Below are positions 37,163 to 45,798 of a DNA stretch of 64,000 nt, piece by piece. The stretch spans positions 310,001 to 374,000 of the forward strand of contig SEBV01000010.1 in the NCBI GenBank assembly GCA_004172865.1, read 5' to 3'. The number at the start of each line of letters is the position of its first letter. Position 1 is the stretch's first letter. The stretch comes from Gammaproteobacteria bacterium (lineage in GTDB: Bacteria > Pseudomonadota > Gammaproteobacteria > Pseudomonadales > Cellvibrionaceae). A program made the position numbers and the translations under genes. The notes beneath the pieces were generated by a model. It saw only the letters and a program-made list of their open reading frames with translations. It had not been told where the DNA came from and searched no databases.

Positions 37163-39499
37163 ATGAAATACAAGATTTTATACGCAGCCATAGCGCTGAG
37201 TTTATCGGCAGGCATAAGTGTCGCTGCTGAACCAGATACTGCGGCTGCAAAACCTGCAGCGAATACTGTTCCAAACAATTGGGCATACAAACCTGTCCAA
37301 CAAGTTTCAGCGCCTGCAGTTAAACAAAAAGCTTGGGTCAATACTCCAATCGATGCATTTGTTCTCGCCAAGCTTGAAGAGAAAGGCATCAAGCCATCTC
37401 CGGCAGCTGATCGCGCTACCTACATTCGCCGTGCAACATTGGATGCTTGGGGCTTGCTCCCAACCCCGGAAGAAGTTACCGCATTCGAAAAAGATAAATC
37501 ACCACAAGCATACGAAACCTTGGTAGATCGTCTTTTAGCATCTCCACACTTTGGTGAGCGTCAAGCACGTCGCTGGTTGGACTTGGCGCGCTACGCTGAT
37601 AGCGCGGGTTTCCAAAACGATCAAACTCGTGCTAATAACTGGCGCTATCGCGATTATGTAATTGCGTCTTTCAACAGTGACAAACCTTTCGACAAATTCA
37701 TCAAAGAGCAAATTGCTGGTGATGAATTATGGCCAGATTCTTTGGAAGCAAAAATTGCGACGGGTTACTTGGCGGGCTACCCCGACAACTACAACTCACG
37801 CGATCTAGTTCAACGTAAATATCAAATTGAAACCGACATTACCGACTTGGTTGGTGAATCTTTGTTGGGTGCGACTATCGGCTGTGCAAGATGCCACAAC
37901 CACAAAATCGACAAAGTTAGCCAGAAGGAATATTTCCAACTGCAAGCTTACTTTGCGAACGTAGTAGTCAATGAAAAAGCGCCTTTGCCTAAGGGTGCTG
38001 AGTTGCCAGTAGATGTTGATTACACAACTCATCAAGCAGCTTACCAAGCAGCAACAAAAGAAATTCGTGCGAAACAAAAAGCAATTCTCGATCAAGTACG
38101 TGAGAAGGGTCGCAAGTATCACAACGAGCGTTATTTGACTGATAGCCGCGACGCTATTTTTAAACCCGAAAAAGAATGGACTCCATTAGACAAGTGGGTG
38201 AATTACCGTACTAATGCAGTTGCGTCTGAGCGCGATATTGCTGCGTACCTCAAGCAATCCGCTGAGAACAAAAAAGGTTTGGAATACGACGCAGCCAACG
38301 AACCACTGTGGGCGCAATACGAAGCTCTCTCTAAAGAACTGAAAAAGTTCGATAGCTTACGTCCTACTAAGGGTTCTAACACCTTTACTACTGTGAGTGA
38401 GCTTGGAACTGTTGCTCCAGAAACACGTGTACGTTTCACCGGTATTCATGAGAAGCCACTGGAAGCAGTTGAACCTGCCCTACCCGCATTGTGGGCAGGC
38501 GCTAATACCAAGTTAGAAATTACTCCAACCAAAACGTCAACGGGTCGCCGTACGGCGTTGGCTAACTGGATTGCTAATGGTGATAACCCATTAACAGCAC
38601 GTGTTTATGTAAACCGTGTTTGGGCTCAATATTTTGAGAAAGGTATTGCTTCCAACCCAGGCGATCTTGGTCGTGCTGGTCCTAAACCGACTCATCCAGA
38701 ATTGTTAGATTACCTTGCCGGTAATTTCGTAAAACAAGGTTGGAGCACCAAGAAACTTGAGCGCGAAATATTATTGTCGAGCGTATATCGCCAGGCATCT
38801 GCTGAGCGTGATGACGTACTTAAAGCAGATCCACTAAACGATTTCCTAGCCGTTTATCCACGTAAGCGTCTGGAAGCCGAAGAGATTCGCGATGCATTGT
38901 TGTACGCATCAGGCAAGCTTGATCCAACTATCGGTGGCCCTGCAGTGTTCCCGCAAATGCCTTCCAATTTAGTAGCGGGTGATAACAATTTTACCGGCAA
39001 CCCACTTTGGGAAGTATCCAAGGATCCAAACGACTTTAATCGTCGCAGTATCTACACCTTCGTACGTCGCAGCTTGCCTTATCCATTAACTGCGTCATTC
39101 GATCCGGCTGATCCATCGCATCCGCATCATAAGCGTGATGTGACTACTACACCGCTGCAAGCATTGGCCTTGTTCAATAGCGATATCGTTGTAGGTTGGT
39201 CGCAAGCATTAGCAGGTCGCATTATTAGTGAGGCGGGCGCAAGTGAAGATGCGCAATTAAATCGTCTTTATGAAATTCTGTTTTCACGCAAGCCAGACAG
39301 CAGCGAAAAAAGCGCGCTTAAAGCTTTCTTGAAAGACGAAGCTAAAACGATTCAGGCGCGTGCCTGGACTAACAAATTTGAAGTAGCGGTGCCAACCGGT
39401 CTTAAAGAAACAGCAAATCTTGATCCCGTTAAAGCTGCTGCCTTTGTTGACTTGGTACACACGGTTGCAAACTCAAATGACTTTGCGTATCGCTTCTAA
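37163..39499 (+). CDS. planctomycete-type DUF1549/DUF1553 protein (PSD1 family)
   Basis: Exported 778-aa protein with signal peptide (cleavage near SVAAEP). The DUF1549 half shows PIDAFVLAKLEEKGIKPSP, SPHFGERQARRWLDLARYAD and a haem-type motif C-A-R-C-H at residues 241-245. A Lys/Glu-rich helical linker follows (about 280-420), then the DUF1553 half: ANGDNPLTARVYVNRVWAQYF, ILLSSVYRQAS, and SFDPADPSHPHHKRDVTTTP. The N-terminal cytochrome domain (PSCyt1) usual in Planctomycetes is absent. Start: ATG after GGAG; the preceding TTG is also in frame. Function unknown; the partner DUF1501 gene follows, as in Planctomycetes. Rare in Gammaproteobacteria, so transfer is likely. Confidence 0.88.
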   Translation: MKYKILYAAIALSLSAGISVAAEPDTAAAKPAANTVPNNWAYKPVQQVSAPAVKQKAWVNTPIDAFVLAKLEEKGIKPSPAADRATYIRRATLDAWGLLPTPEEVTAFEKDKSPQAYETLVDRLLASPHFGERQARRWLDLARYADSAGFQNDQTRANNWRYRDYVIASFNSDKPFDKFIKEQIAGDELWPDSLEAKIATGYLAGYPDNYNSRDLVQRKYQIETDITDLVGESLLGATIGCARCHNHKIDKVSQKEYFQLQAYFANVVVNEKAPLPKGAELPVDVDYTTHQAAYQAATKEIRAKQKAILDQVREKGRKYHNERYLTDSRDAIFKPEKEWTPLDKWVNYRTNAVASERDIAAYLKQSAENKKGLEYDAANEPLWAQYEALSKELKKFDSLRPTKGSNTFTTVSELGTVAPETRVRFTGIHEKPLEAVEPALPALWAGANTKLEITPTKTSTGRRTALANWIANGDNPLTARVYVNRVWAQYFEKGIASNPGDLGRAGPKPTHPELLDYLAGNFVKQGWSTKKLEREILLSSVYRQASAERDDVLKADPLNDFLAVYPRKRLEAEEIRDALLYASGKLDPTIGGPAVFPQMPSNLVAGDNNFTGNPLWEVSKDPNDFNRRSIYTFVRRSLPYPLTASFDPADPSHPHHKRDVTTTPLQALALFNSDIVVGWSQALAGRIISEAGASEDAQLNRLYEILFSRKPDSSEKSALKAFLKDEAKTIQARAWTNKFEVAVPTGLKETANLDPVKAAAFVDLVHTVANSNDFAYRF

Positions 39500-39537
39500 T
39501 CCTTGGTAATTTTTGAACATTTAAGAGAGTAATTATT

Positions 39538-40977
39538 ATGACATCACGTCGCGATTTCTTGTTTAACACTGGCCTTGGTTTAGGTGGTGCGGCATTGGCA
39601 GGTTTTGTTCCGGGCCTTACTATTAATTCAGCAACTGCTGCTGAATTAATTGATCCTTTGGCACCAAAGCAACCACATTTTCCAGCAAAAATTAAATCTG
39701 TAATTTGGCTCCACCAAGACGGTGCGCCATCCACTATCGACTTGTTTGATTACAAACCTGAGTTGGTGAAACTTGCCGGTAAAGAAGTTCCTAGTTCGTT
39801 CTTGCAAGGTATCAAAACCAGTACTCAAGGTGGTGTAGGTAAATTGTTTGTGTCTCCAGATCGTACCTGGAAGCAATATGGTGAGAGCGGTTCATGGTTC
39901 TCTAACTTGGTTCCAAACATTGCGCAACATGCTGACAAGTTGACCTTTATCAAGTCAAGTATCACCGTGGGTGCAACTCACGACATTTCAATTTTGAAAT
40001 TGAACACCGGTGATTTGAACCCAGGCCGCCCATCACTCGGCGCTTGGATTTCTTACGCATTAGGTTCAGCGAATCCAGATCTCCCACCATACGTTGTGTT
40101 GTACAACGGTAAATCAGAACCACGTGCTGGCTCTGTAAACTGGAACTCAGGTTTCTTGCCTGCTGTTTACCAAGGTACTGCTTTCCGTCCAGGCAACTCT
40201 CCCATTTTCTATTTGGAGCGTCCTGAGTTGAGAAGCGATGTACAACAAAGCAACTCTTTGGCTTTGTTAAAGCATTTGAATCAAAAAGGTAGTGCCAAGT
40301 TTCCAGCAGATACTGAATTAAAAGCGCGTTTACGCTCTTATGAATTGGCAGATCGCATGCAAACTTCTGCTCCAGAAGCAGTGGATCTGAGTAAAGAAAC
40401 CGATGCGACTAAAGAGTTGTACGGCTTAAATGATCCGATAAGTTCAGGCTACGGCACCACCTTGTTGCGTGCTCGTCGTTTGGTTGAACGCGGTGTACGT
40501 TTCGTGCAAGTAGTTACCGGTGAACCTGGGGTTGACACTGAAGTAACAAGCTGGGACGCGCATGATGATTTGCAAACAAACCACAGCATAAAAGCACGTC
40601 AAGTAGATAAGCCAATTGCAGGTTTGCTGGAAGACTTGAAATCACGCGGTTTGTTGGACACCACGTTAGTTGTATGGACTTCTGAATTCAGCCGTACCCC
40701 TTGGGGCGAAAGCGGTTCAGGCCGTGACCACAACCCATGGGGTTACACCCAATGGTTGGCAGGCGGTGGCTTAAAAGCTGGCTTCACTTACGGTGAGACC
40801 GATGCGCTTGGTGTTCAAGTTGCTGATAAAGAAAAAGCCGTTGATACCTACGACTTGCACGCAACTGTATTGCAACTCCTCGGTCTCGATCACTTGAAAA
40901 CCACATTCCTTAACAACGGCCGTTCAGAGCGTCCAACAGTTGTTTACGGAAAAGTGATCAAAGACATCCTCGCCTAA
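39538..40977 (+). CDS. Tat-exported DUF1501 protein
   Basis: 479-aa protein with twin-arginine signal TSRRDFLFNTGLGLGG at the extreme N-terminus. DUF1501 belongs to the alkaline phosphatase/sulfatase clan. Metal-site candidates are WLHQDGAPSTIDLFDYKP, ATHDISILKLNTG, WDAHDD, WTSEFSRTPWGE followed by GRDHNPWGY, and TYDLHATVLQLLG. It lies 38 bp behind the DUF1549/DUF1553 gene, the same pairing as in Planctomycetes, and three further genes downstream encode redox proteins. A hydrolase of phosphate or sulfate esters is possible; no substrate is known. Confidence 0.9.
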   Translation: MTSRRDFLFNTGLGLGGAALAGFVPGLTINSATAAELIDPLAPKQPHFPAKIKSVIWLHQDGAPSTIDLFDYKPELVKLAGKEVPSSFLQGIKTSTQGGVGKLFVSPDRTWKQYGESGSWFSNLVPNIAQHADKLTFIKSSITVGATHDISILKLNTGDLNPGRPSLGAWISYALGSANPDLPPYVVLYNGKSEPRAGSVNWNSGFLPAVYQGTAFRPGNSPIFYLERPELRSDVQQSNSLALLKHLNQKGSAKFPADTELKARLRSYELADRMQTSAPEAVDLSKETDATKELYGLNDPISSGYGTTLLRARRLVERGVRFVQVVTGEPGVDTEVTSWDAHDDLQTNHSIKARQVDKPIAGLLEDLKSRGLLDTTLVVWTSEFSRTPWGESGSGRDHNPWGYTQWLAGGGLKAGFTYGETDALGVQVADKEKAVDTYDLHATVLQLLGLDHLKTTFLNNGRSERPTVVYGKVIKDILA

Positions 40978-40989
40978 ATTAATAAGCCA

Positions 40990-41014
40990 CTAACCAGCTA
41001 ATGAAGCTGGTTAG
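40990..41014 (+). other. intercistronic hairpin
   Basis: Perfect 10-bp stem (CTAACCAGCT and complement) with a 5-base loop, no T-run, between the DUF1501 and cytochrome genes. Likely an mRNA stability or partial stop element. Confidence 0.5.
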
Positions 41015-41044
41015 TTGGCTCTCTGCTGAGTAAGGTTTTAAGTT

Positions 41045-41419
41045 ATGCGTAAGTTAACACTGCTGATTAGTTTTTTTGCGGCTTTTGCTGCAAATATCAG
41101 TGCAGAAGAAATGGAAATGGACTTAATGCAGAACATTGAAGATACGAATAAAAGTTTATCTTCAAATATTGCACTACAGCGCGTAGAACCCTCGCTTGAA
41201 GATGCAAAACAACTCACCAGCATGTTTGAAGTTGTTGAAGCACATTTTGTTAAGAAAGGCGATGCAGAAAATGCAGTTGACCTCTCCAAAAAAAGCAAAG
41301 AATTAGCCCAAGATATCGCCAAATTAGTAACCGAAAAGAACTTCGACACGGCAACTAATCTCGCAACAGATTTATCACGCACTTGCAAATCTTGCCATAC
41401 GTTCTACAAAAAAGAGTAA
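41045..41419 (+). CDS. small periplasmic cytochrome c'-like protein
   Basis: 124-aa exported protein, signal peptide ending ISAEE, a helical body rich in Lys/Glu and one haem motif C-K-S-C-H near the C-terminus. This is the layout of class II cytochromes c (or cytochrome c556-like). It ends four bases before the next cytochrome gene, so the two are translated from one mRNA. Confidence 0.78.
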   Translation: MRKLTLLISFFAAFAANISAEEMEMDLMQNIEDTNKSLSSNIALQRVEPSLEDAKQLTSMFEVVEAHFVKKGDAENAVDLSKKSKELAQDIAKLVTEKNFDTATNLATDLSRTCKSCHTFYKKE

Positions 41420-41422
41420 TTT

Positions 41423-42091
41423 ATGAAGTGTGTTTTTACAGCACTTCTGCTGTGTCTCTTTAGCTACACCTGTCTCGCTGCCCAGCAAAAAACACCACTC
41501 AAAACCAAAGCTGCTGAAGTTATTGTCGGTGATATTGAGGCTGGAAAATTTAAGTCAGAAGATAACCGTTGCCAGGAATGTCATGGCGCGGATGGTAATG
41601 GTCAAGGCCCTACCACTGGCGCGGCCGGTAAATTTGCAAAGCTTTCAGGGCAATATCCAGACTATCTCACCAAGCAAATACGCAATTTTCGTAGCGGCGA
41701 GCGTAAGAGCGAATTTATGCAAATAATGGCGAAAAGTATCGATGATACCGACTCAGCGGACATTGCCGCCTACTTTGCCAGTCAGAAAAAAATGCAAGGT
41801 GATGGGTCTGGCAAGAATGAAGTTGGTAAAAATTTGTTTATTAATGGCGATGCCACCAGAAACATCTTACCCTGCACGAGCTGTCATGGCGTTGATGGAC
41901 GCGGGATTGATGCACCACAACAATTAATTCCTGTTATCGGCGGACAAGAGTGGCGCTACCTTGAGAAGCAATTGCAAGATTGGCGCAGCGGTGAACGCCA
42001 CAACAGCGACGGTAATTTGATGAATACATTCACCAAGCAGTTAAGTGATTTAGAAGTGCAGTCACTAACAGATTATATTTCAGGATTGTAA
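41423..42091 (+). CDS. dihaem cytochrome c4-like protein
   Basis: Exported 222-aa cytochrome with two class I haem domains: CQECHGADGNGQGPTTG (near residue 52) and CTSCHGVDGRGIDAPQ (near residue 153). Each is followed by a conserved LTKQIRNFRSGER or LEKQLQDWRSGER helix, the repeat typical of cytochrome c4. Signal peptide ends near CLAAQQ. Likely electron shuttle between the preceding redox proteins and a terminal oxidase; the direction of flow is not visible. Confidence 0.9.
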   Translation: MKCVFTALLLCLFSYTCLAAQQKTPLKTKAAEVIVGDIEAGKFKSEDNRCQECHGADGNGQGPTTGAAGKFAKLSGQYPDYLTKQIRNFRSGERKSEFMQIMAKSIDDTDSADIAAYFASQKKMQGDGSGKNEVGKNLFINGDATRNILPCTSCHGVDGRGIDAPQQLIPVIGGQEWRYLEKQLQDWRSGERHNSDGNLMNTFTKQLSDLEVQSLTDYISGL

Positions 42092-42220
42092 TTTAACAAT
42101 TATGTAGGTGGGGGAAAGTACCTGCATATTTCACAATTGCGATGAACAACGGTTCGAATGAAATTTTTGGTCGAACTTAACTATTGCGGATAAAATTTTA
42201 ATCATTTACAGGAATTTATT

Positions 42221-42805
42221 ATGAAAAAACATTTATTGCTCGGTTTATTAGCCACCGCATTTACCCTGCCCGCTTTCGCAGCGTTGAAAGAAGGTGATAC
42301 CGCACCAGATTTTAAAATTCCTGCGTCTTTCGCTGGTAAAGCAGTTGAGTTTTCACTGAAAGAAAAATTGAAAAAAGGTCCAGTCGTTGTTTATTTTTAT
42401 CCTTCTGCATACACCAAAGGCTGCAACCTTCAAGCACATACTTTTTCAGTTAATAGCGAAAAATTTGCAGCTGCTGGTGCAAGTGTAATTGGCGTATCAC
42501 TCGATAGCATTGGCCGCCTTAATGAGTTTTCAGCTGACCCAGAATACTGTGCAGGTAAACTTGCTGTAGGCTCAGACGTTGACGGTAAAGTTGCAAAATC
42601 ATATTCGTTAGATGTTCGCCCAGCGGGTGAAGGCAAAACGGATACACGCGGCGCTTCTATTGATCACGGTTTTGCAGAGCGTACAACCTTTGTCGTAACG
42701 CCTGATGGCAAAATTGCTGCGACTATTGGTGGCTTAACGCCAGTAGAAAATGTTGCGAAATCTTTAGAAACTGTTGAGAAATTAGCTGCTTCTAAAAAAG
42801 GTTAA
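42221..42805 (+). CDS. exported peroxiredoxin
   Basis: Thiol peroxidase of the AhpC/Bcp group with signal peptide (cleavage near AFAAL). The peroxidatic Cys is in YPSAYTKGCNLQAHTF, followed by VIGVSLDSIGRLNEF; a second Cys in PEYCAGKL may resolve the disulfide. ERTTFVVTPDGKIAAT closes the fold. 194 aa. Periplasmic location suggests protection of the surrounding haem proteins from peroxide, and reduction by the DsbD/redoxin pair encoded in the same cluster is plausible but inferred. Confidence 0.9.
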   Translation: MKKHLLLGLLATAFTLPAFAALKEGDTAPDFKIPASFAGKAVEFSLKEKLKKGPVVVYFYPSAYTKGCNLQAHTFSVNSEKFAAAGASVIGVSLDSIGRLNEFSADPEYCAGKLAVGSDVDGKVAKSYSLDVRPAGEGKTDTRGASIDHGFAERTTFVVTPDGKIAATIGGLTPVENVAKSLETVEKLAASKKG

Positions 42806-42818
42806 CGAATACCTTCAA

Positions 42819-42855
42819 GAGATATCTTTAGATTTTTAATACCTAAAGATATCTC
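42819..42855 (+). terminator. hairpin after the peroxiredoxin gene
   Basis: Perfect 13-bp stem (GAGATATCTTTAG and complement) with an 11-base loop but few T afterwards. Weak terminator or stability element before the protease gene. Confidence 0.55.
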
Positions 42856-42910
42856 CTGTTTATCTACATCTCGCCTCCTCTTACATTCCTCCTATTTACT
42901 TGAGCCTCTC

Positions 42911-44410
42911 ATGAAGCAATCAGTCAAGAACGCCCGCAAGTTTTTTTTCGCCAATACAATTAACTTACGAACTTGCATGCTGTTATTTGCACTGTCGGCT
43001 CCAGTAATGCCAGCGCTAGCGGCAAGCTCGGCAATTGAAAATTTGCCAAATTTCAGCGAGCTAGTAGAACGCTCTGGCCCAGCCGTAGTTAATATTCGCA
43101 CTACGCAAACGGTGCTTGCGAAGAATGAACAAGCTGCAAGATCGCCGGAAGAGCAAGAGCTTTTAGAAAGAATTTTTGGTGGCCCAAATCCTCATGAACA
43201 ACAAGCCCCAAACGATAAAAATGAACCGCCCGCTGAAGATGAAGGCGAAGAAGTTTCGCGCAGCGTAGGCTCAGGTTTTATTTTTTCGGCAGATGGATAC
43301 GTTCTTACCAACGCACACGTTGTTAAAGATGCTGATGAAGTGTTTGTAAAATTAACAGACAAGCGCGAGTTTAAAGCAAAAGTTATTGGCTTTGACATCA
43401 ACACCGATGTAGCGGTTTTAAAAATAGAAGGCAACAATTTACCTAAAGTTACACTTGGCGACTCAACCAAAATAAAAGTAGGCGAATGGGTAATTGCAAT
43501 CGGCTCACCTTTCGATTTGGATAACAGTATTAGCGCGGGAATTATCTCCGCTAAAGCACGTGAAATTGGTGATTTTTTATTGTTAATTCAAACTGACGTT
43601 GCAATTAATCCTGGAAACTCCGGTGGACCTTTAATCAATTTAAAAGGCGAAGTTATTGGAATTAACTCGCAAATTTATAGTCGCTCAGGTGGCTACATGG
43701 GAATCTCGTTTGCAATTCCTATCGATGATGCAATCCGTGTAGCTGAGCAGCTAAAGACAATTGGTCATGTAAAACGCGGCCGTATGGGAGTTTATCTGGC
43801 TGACATCAACGATAACGTTGCTCAAGCACTTAAACTACCAACGAGAAATGGAACCTTAGTGAGTCGCATTGAAAAAAATGGTCCCGCTGAAAAAGCTGGA
43901 TTAGTAGATGGCGATATTATTTTAAATTTTAACGGCATTCCCGTTGAAAAAAGCACTGAGCTCCGCCGTTTGGCTGCTGCCACTTCACCCGGCTCACAAG
44001 TGAATTTGCAAGTGTGGCGAAAAGGCGTTACTAAGGTCTTCCCCATTACACTTGCGGAATTGCCGCAGCCTGAAGCTGCGAAAAAAGCACAAAATAATCA
44101 GAAAGAAAAAGCTGCTGCAACTAAAGAAACCGCATTTGGTTTGACCGTTAAATCACTCAGTACTGAACAGAAAAAAGAATTGGGTATTGTTTCCGGCATC
44201 CTAATCGAAAAAGCAGAAGGCTCATCTGCGCGCGCGGGCTTACAAGCGTCAGATTTAATTTTAAGTATCAATAATCAAGACGTTAATAGTGAGCAGGATT
44301 TCAAACGGCTTATAGAAAAAGCGGGCGATCAAAAAACCTTAGTAATCTTGGCTCGTCGCGACAACATTACTCAATACATTGCAATTGATATTCCCGCAAA
44401 GAAATCTTAA
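42911..44410 (+). CDS. Do-family periplasmic serine protease (DegP/MucD-like)
   Basis: 499-aa HtrA protease. After a signal peptide (near ALAAS) the trypsin-like domain has the triad His in TNAHVVKDADEV, Asp in NTDVAVLKIEG and Ser in NPGNSGGPLINL. An acidic Pro/Glu-rich Q-linker-like insertion sits at about residues 85-115. Two PDZ domains follow (RGRMGVYLADI onward, and a second from GLTVKSLS). Degrades or refolds damaged periplasmic proteins. Here it lies downstream of the redox genes and in front of tatA, so it may serve quality control of the exported proteins of this cluster. It could also be the main MucD of the organism. Confidence 0.93.
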   Translation: MKQSVKNARKFFFANTINLRTCMLLFALSAPVMPALAASSAIENLPNFSELVERSGPAVVNIRTTQTVLAKNEQAARSPEEQELLERIFGGPNPHEQQAPNDKNEPPAEDEGEEVSRSVGSGFIFSADGYVLTNAHVVKDADEVFVKLTDKREFKAKVIGFDINTDVAVLKIEGNNLPKVTLGDSTKIKVGEWVIAIGSPFDLDNSISAGIISAKAREIGDFLLLIQTDVAINPGNSGGPLINLKGEVIGINSQIYSRSGGYMGISFAIPIDDAIRVAEQLKTIGHVKRGRMGVYLADINDNVAQALKLPTRNGTLVSRIEKNGPAEKAGLVDGDIILNFNGIPVEKSTELRRLAAATSPGSQVNLQVWRKGVTKVFPITLAELPQPEAAKKAQNNQKEKAAATKETAFGLTVKSLSTEQKKELGIVSGILIEKAEGSSARAGLQASDLILSINNQDVNSEQDFKRLIEKAGDQKTLVILARRDNITQYIAIDIPAKKS

Positions 44411-44427
44411 TTCATAAACACAAAGTG

Positions 44428-44465
44428 ACACCTATGGAACAGATTTGGACCATAGGTGTTATTTC
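44428..44465 (+). terminator. terminator after the DegP-like gene
   Basis: 10-bp stem (ACACCTATGG and complement), 12-base loop, then TATTT. It separates the protease gene from the tatA promoter. Confidence 0.75.
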
Positions 44466-44631
44466 TCCAGATTCTGCAAAATCCTCTCAAGTGTTTACCA
44501 AAAATTATTCACCGCGAAAATTGCTGTTAATATTTCACCTAAAATAAAACGTTAATTGTTGATTTTAAAACACCAAATCGCGTTTAATACATTCGATAGT
44601 AGCTTAGGTGCGATATTTAAGGCTTTGTGGC

Positions 44632-44646
44632 TGGTACAGTGATTGC
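44632..44646 (+). promoter_or_regulatory. sigma54-type promoter of tatA-tatB
   Basis: TGGTAC-N5-TTGC matches 9 of 10 consensus bases and continues with A as in the extended -12 element. Predicted start near 44658, about 34 nt upstream of the tatA ATG. Confidence 0.65.
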
Positions 44647-44691
44647 ATTACTTACTTGTTATTTCTCAACACATCTAGTGGGGCAAGTTTT

Positions 44692-44958
44692 ATGGCAGCA
44701 GGAAATTTTGGCAGTCCAATGCAGTTATTGATTTTATTGGCTGTGGTGTTATTAGTTTTTGGTGGTAAGCGTTTGCGCAATTTAGGCGGCGACCTTGGCG
44801 GGGCTATAAAAGGCTTCAAGAACTCCATGGCTAGCGCTGAAACTGAAAAGCCAGTTCCTGCGGAAATTAAGCCTCAACAACTCAACAACGACCAATCACA
44901 ATTCGTTGCTAGCAATGAAGCTGAGAAAAATTCAATCAACCGCGCAAACCAACCTTAA
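44692..44958 (+). CDS. tatA: twin-arginine translocase subunit TatA
   Basis: Pore-forming subunit of the Tat system, 88 aa. One N-terminal membrane helix ([18 protein letters not shown]), the Phe-Gly hinge, then the amphipathic helix [19 protein letters not shown] and a polar tail. The longer in-frame extension upstream is not TatA-like; this ATG, eight bases after GGGG, gives the normal N-terminus. 15 bp before tatB. No tatC follows, which is unusual, since tatABC are normally together. Confidence 0.92.
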   Translation: MAAGNFGSPMQLLILLAVVLLVFGGKRLRNLGGDLGGAIKGFKNSMASAETEKPVPAEIKPQQLNNDQSQFVASNEAEKNSINRANQP

Positions 44959-44973
44959 CCTAAGAGACCACTA

Positions 44974-45393
44974 ATGTTTGATATTGGTTTTTCAGAACTT
45001 ATTGTTTGTGCCATCGTGGGCCTAATTGTTATAGGCCCTGAGCGTTTACCTGAGGCTGTAAGAACAGTAGGTCTTTGGGTTGGTCGCATTAAGCGTAGCC
45101 TCCGCGAAACTCGTGAAGAGCTTGAACGCCAAGTCGGCATGGAAGATGTACGTCGTCAGCTGCATACTGAAGAAATGATGAGAACCCTGGATAATATGCA
45201 GGAAGAAATCGATGCCGCTCTCAATTATGAACGTATGGGAAGTAAAGCTGCGCTCGAACATAAAGCTGAAGAGATTCAAACAGAAACTACTGTTGTAGAA
45301 ACTGAACAACCACTTCTCACGCAAAATGAAACCATTCCAATTCCTTCGCCCCAAATTCTTGAAAAAAGTGCACCCCCTATAACTCGTCATTAA
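44974..45393 (+). CDS. tatB: Sec-independent translocase subunit TatB
   Basis: Substrate-receptor subunit of the Tat system, 139 aa. MFDIGFSELIVCAIVGLIVI with GPERLPEAVRT is the standard TatB start (Glu in the helix, Pro after the hinge), then a charged amphipathic helix and a Glu/Thr-rich tail. A terminator directly behind it shows that tatC is not part of this unit and must be supplied from elsewhere. The nearby Tat substrates are the dienelactone hydrolase, sulfatase and DUF1501 proteins. Confidence 0.93.
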   Translation: MFDIGFSELIVCAIVGLIVIGPERLPEAVRTVGLWVGRIKRSLRETREELERQVGMEDVRRQLHTEEMMRTLDNMQEEIDAALNYERMGSKAALEHKAEEIQTETTVVETEQPLLTQNETIPIPSPQILEKSAPPITRH

Positions 45394-45430
45394 AAATTTA
45401 TTTTCTGCATTTGTTTGATCATGTCTTCTA

Positions 45431-45459
45431 AAAATACCGACCCTATGTGTCGGTATTTT
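45431..45459 (+). terminator. terminator after tatB
   Basis: 11-bp stem (AAAATACCGAC and complement) with a 7-base loop; short T-run. Confidence 0.82.
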
Positions 45460-45572
45460 CTATATCGCTGAAAATTTTCAAACTCATACCATTCATTTAA
45501 ACAGCAAATTATTTCTCTCACACTTAAGCGTGAAATTTTTATTCATTATTTTTAAAATAATAATATTTTTTT

Positions 45573-45587
45573 AGGCACAGCATTTGC
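45573..45587 (+). promoter_or_regulatory. sigma54-type promoter of the MBL-fold hydrolase gene
   Basis: AGGCAC-N5-TTGC matches 9 of 10 consensus bases and continues with A. Predicted start near 45599. The leader to 45798 is about 200 nt and gene-free. An imperfect palindrome CAC-A-CTTAAG-C-GTG lies about 50 bp upstream of the element and is a candidate activator site. Confidence 0.62.
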
Positions 45588-45798
45588 AACCTTAAGATCA
45601 GTAGTAACGAAATGTATAAATTAGTACATCATTGATCGAAAGAGTAACCGCTATTCAATTAGAAAGGATTCAACATCGGGTGCATGAGTGTAGTAGGAAG
45701 TTACAGACTTACGCAGCCCAGGGAATTATTTTAAAAACAATTTAACTCATCTCAGATAATAGATTTTTAACCATAAATGAAAGGCATAGGAATACCTT

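Noticed and set aside
37163-37500. N-terminal planctomycete cytochrome domain (PSCyt1)
   Set aside because: No C-x-x-C-H in the first 200 residues; the DUF1549 domain begins soon after the signal peptide.
42160-42182. Sigma54 element before the peroxiredoxin gene (TTTTTGGTC...TATTGCGG)
   Set aside because: GG and GC are five bases too far apart.
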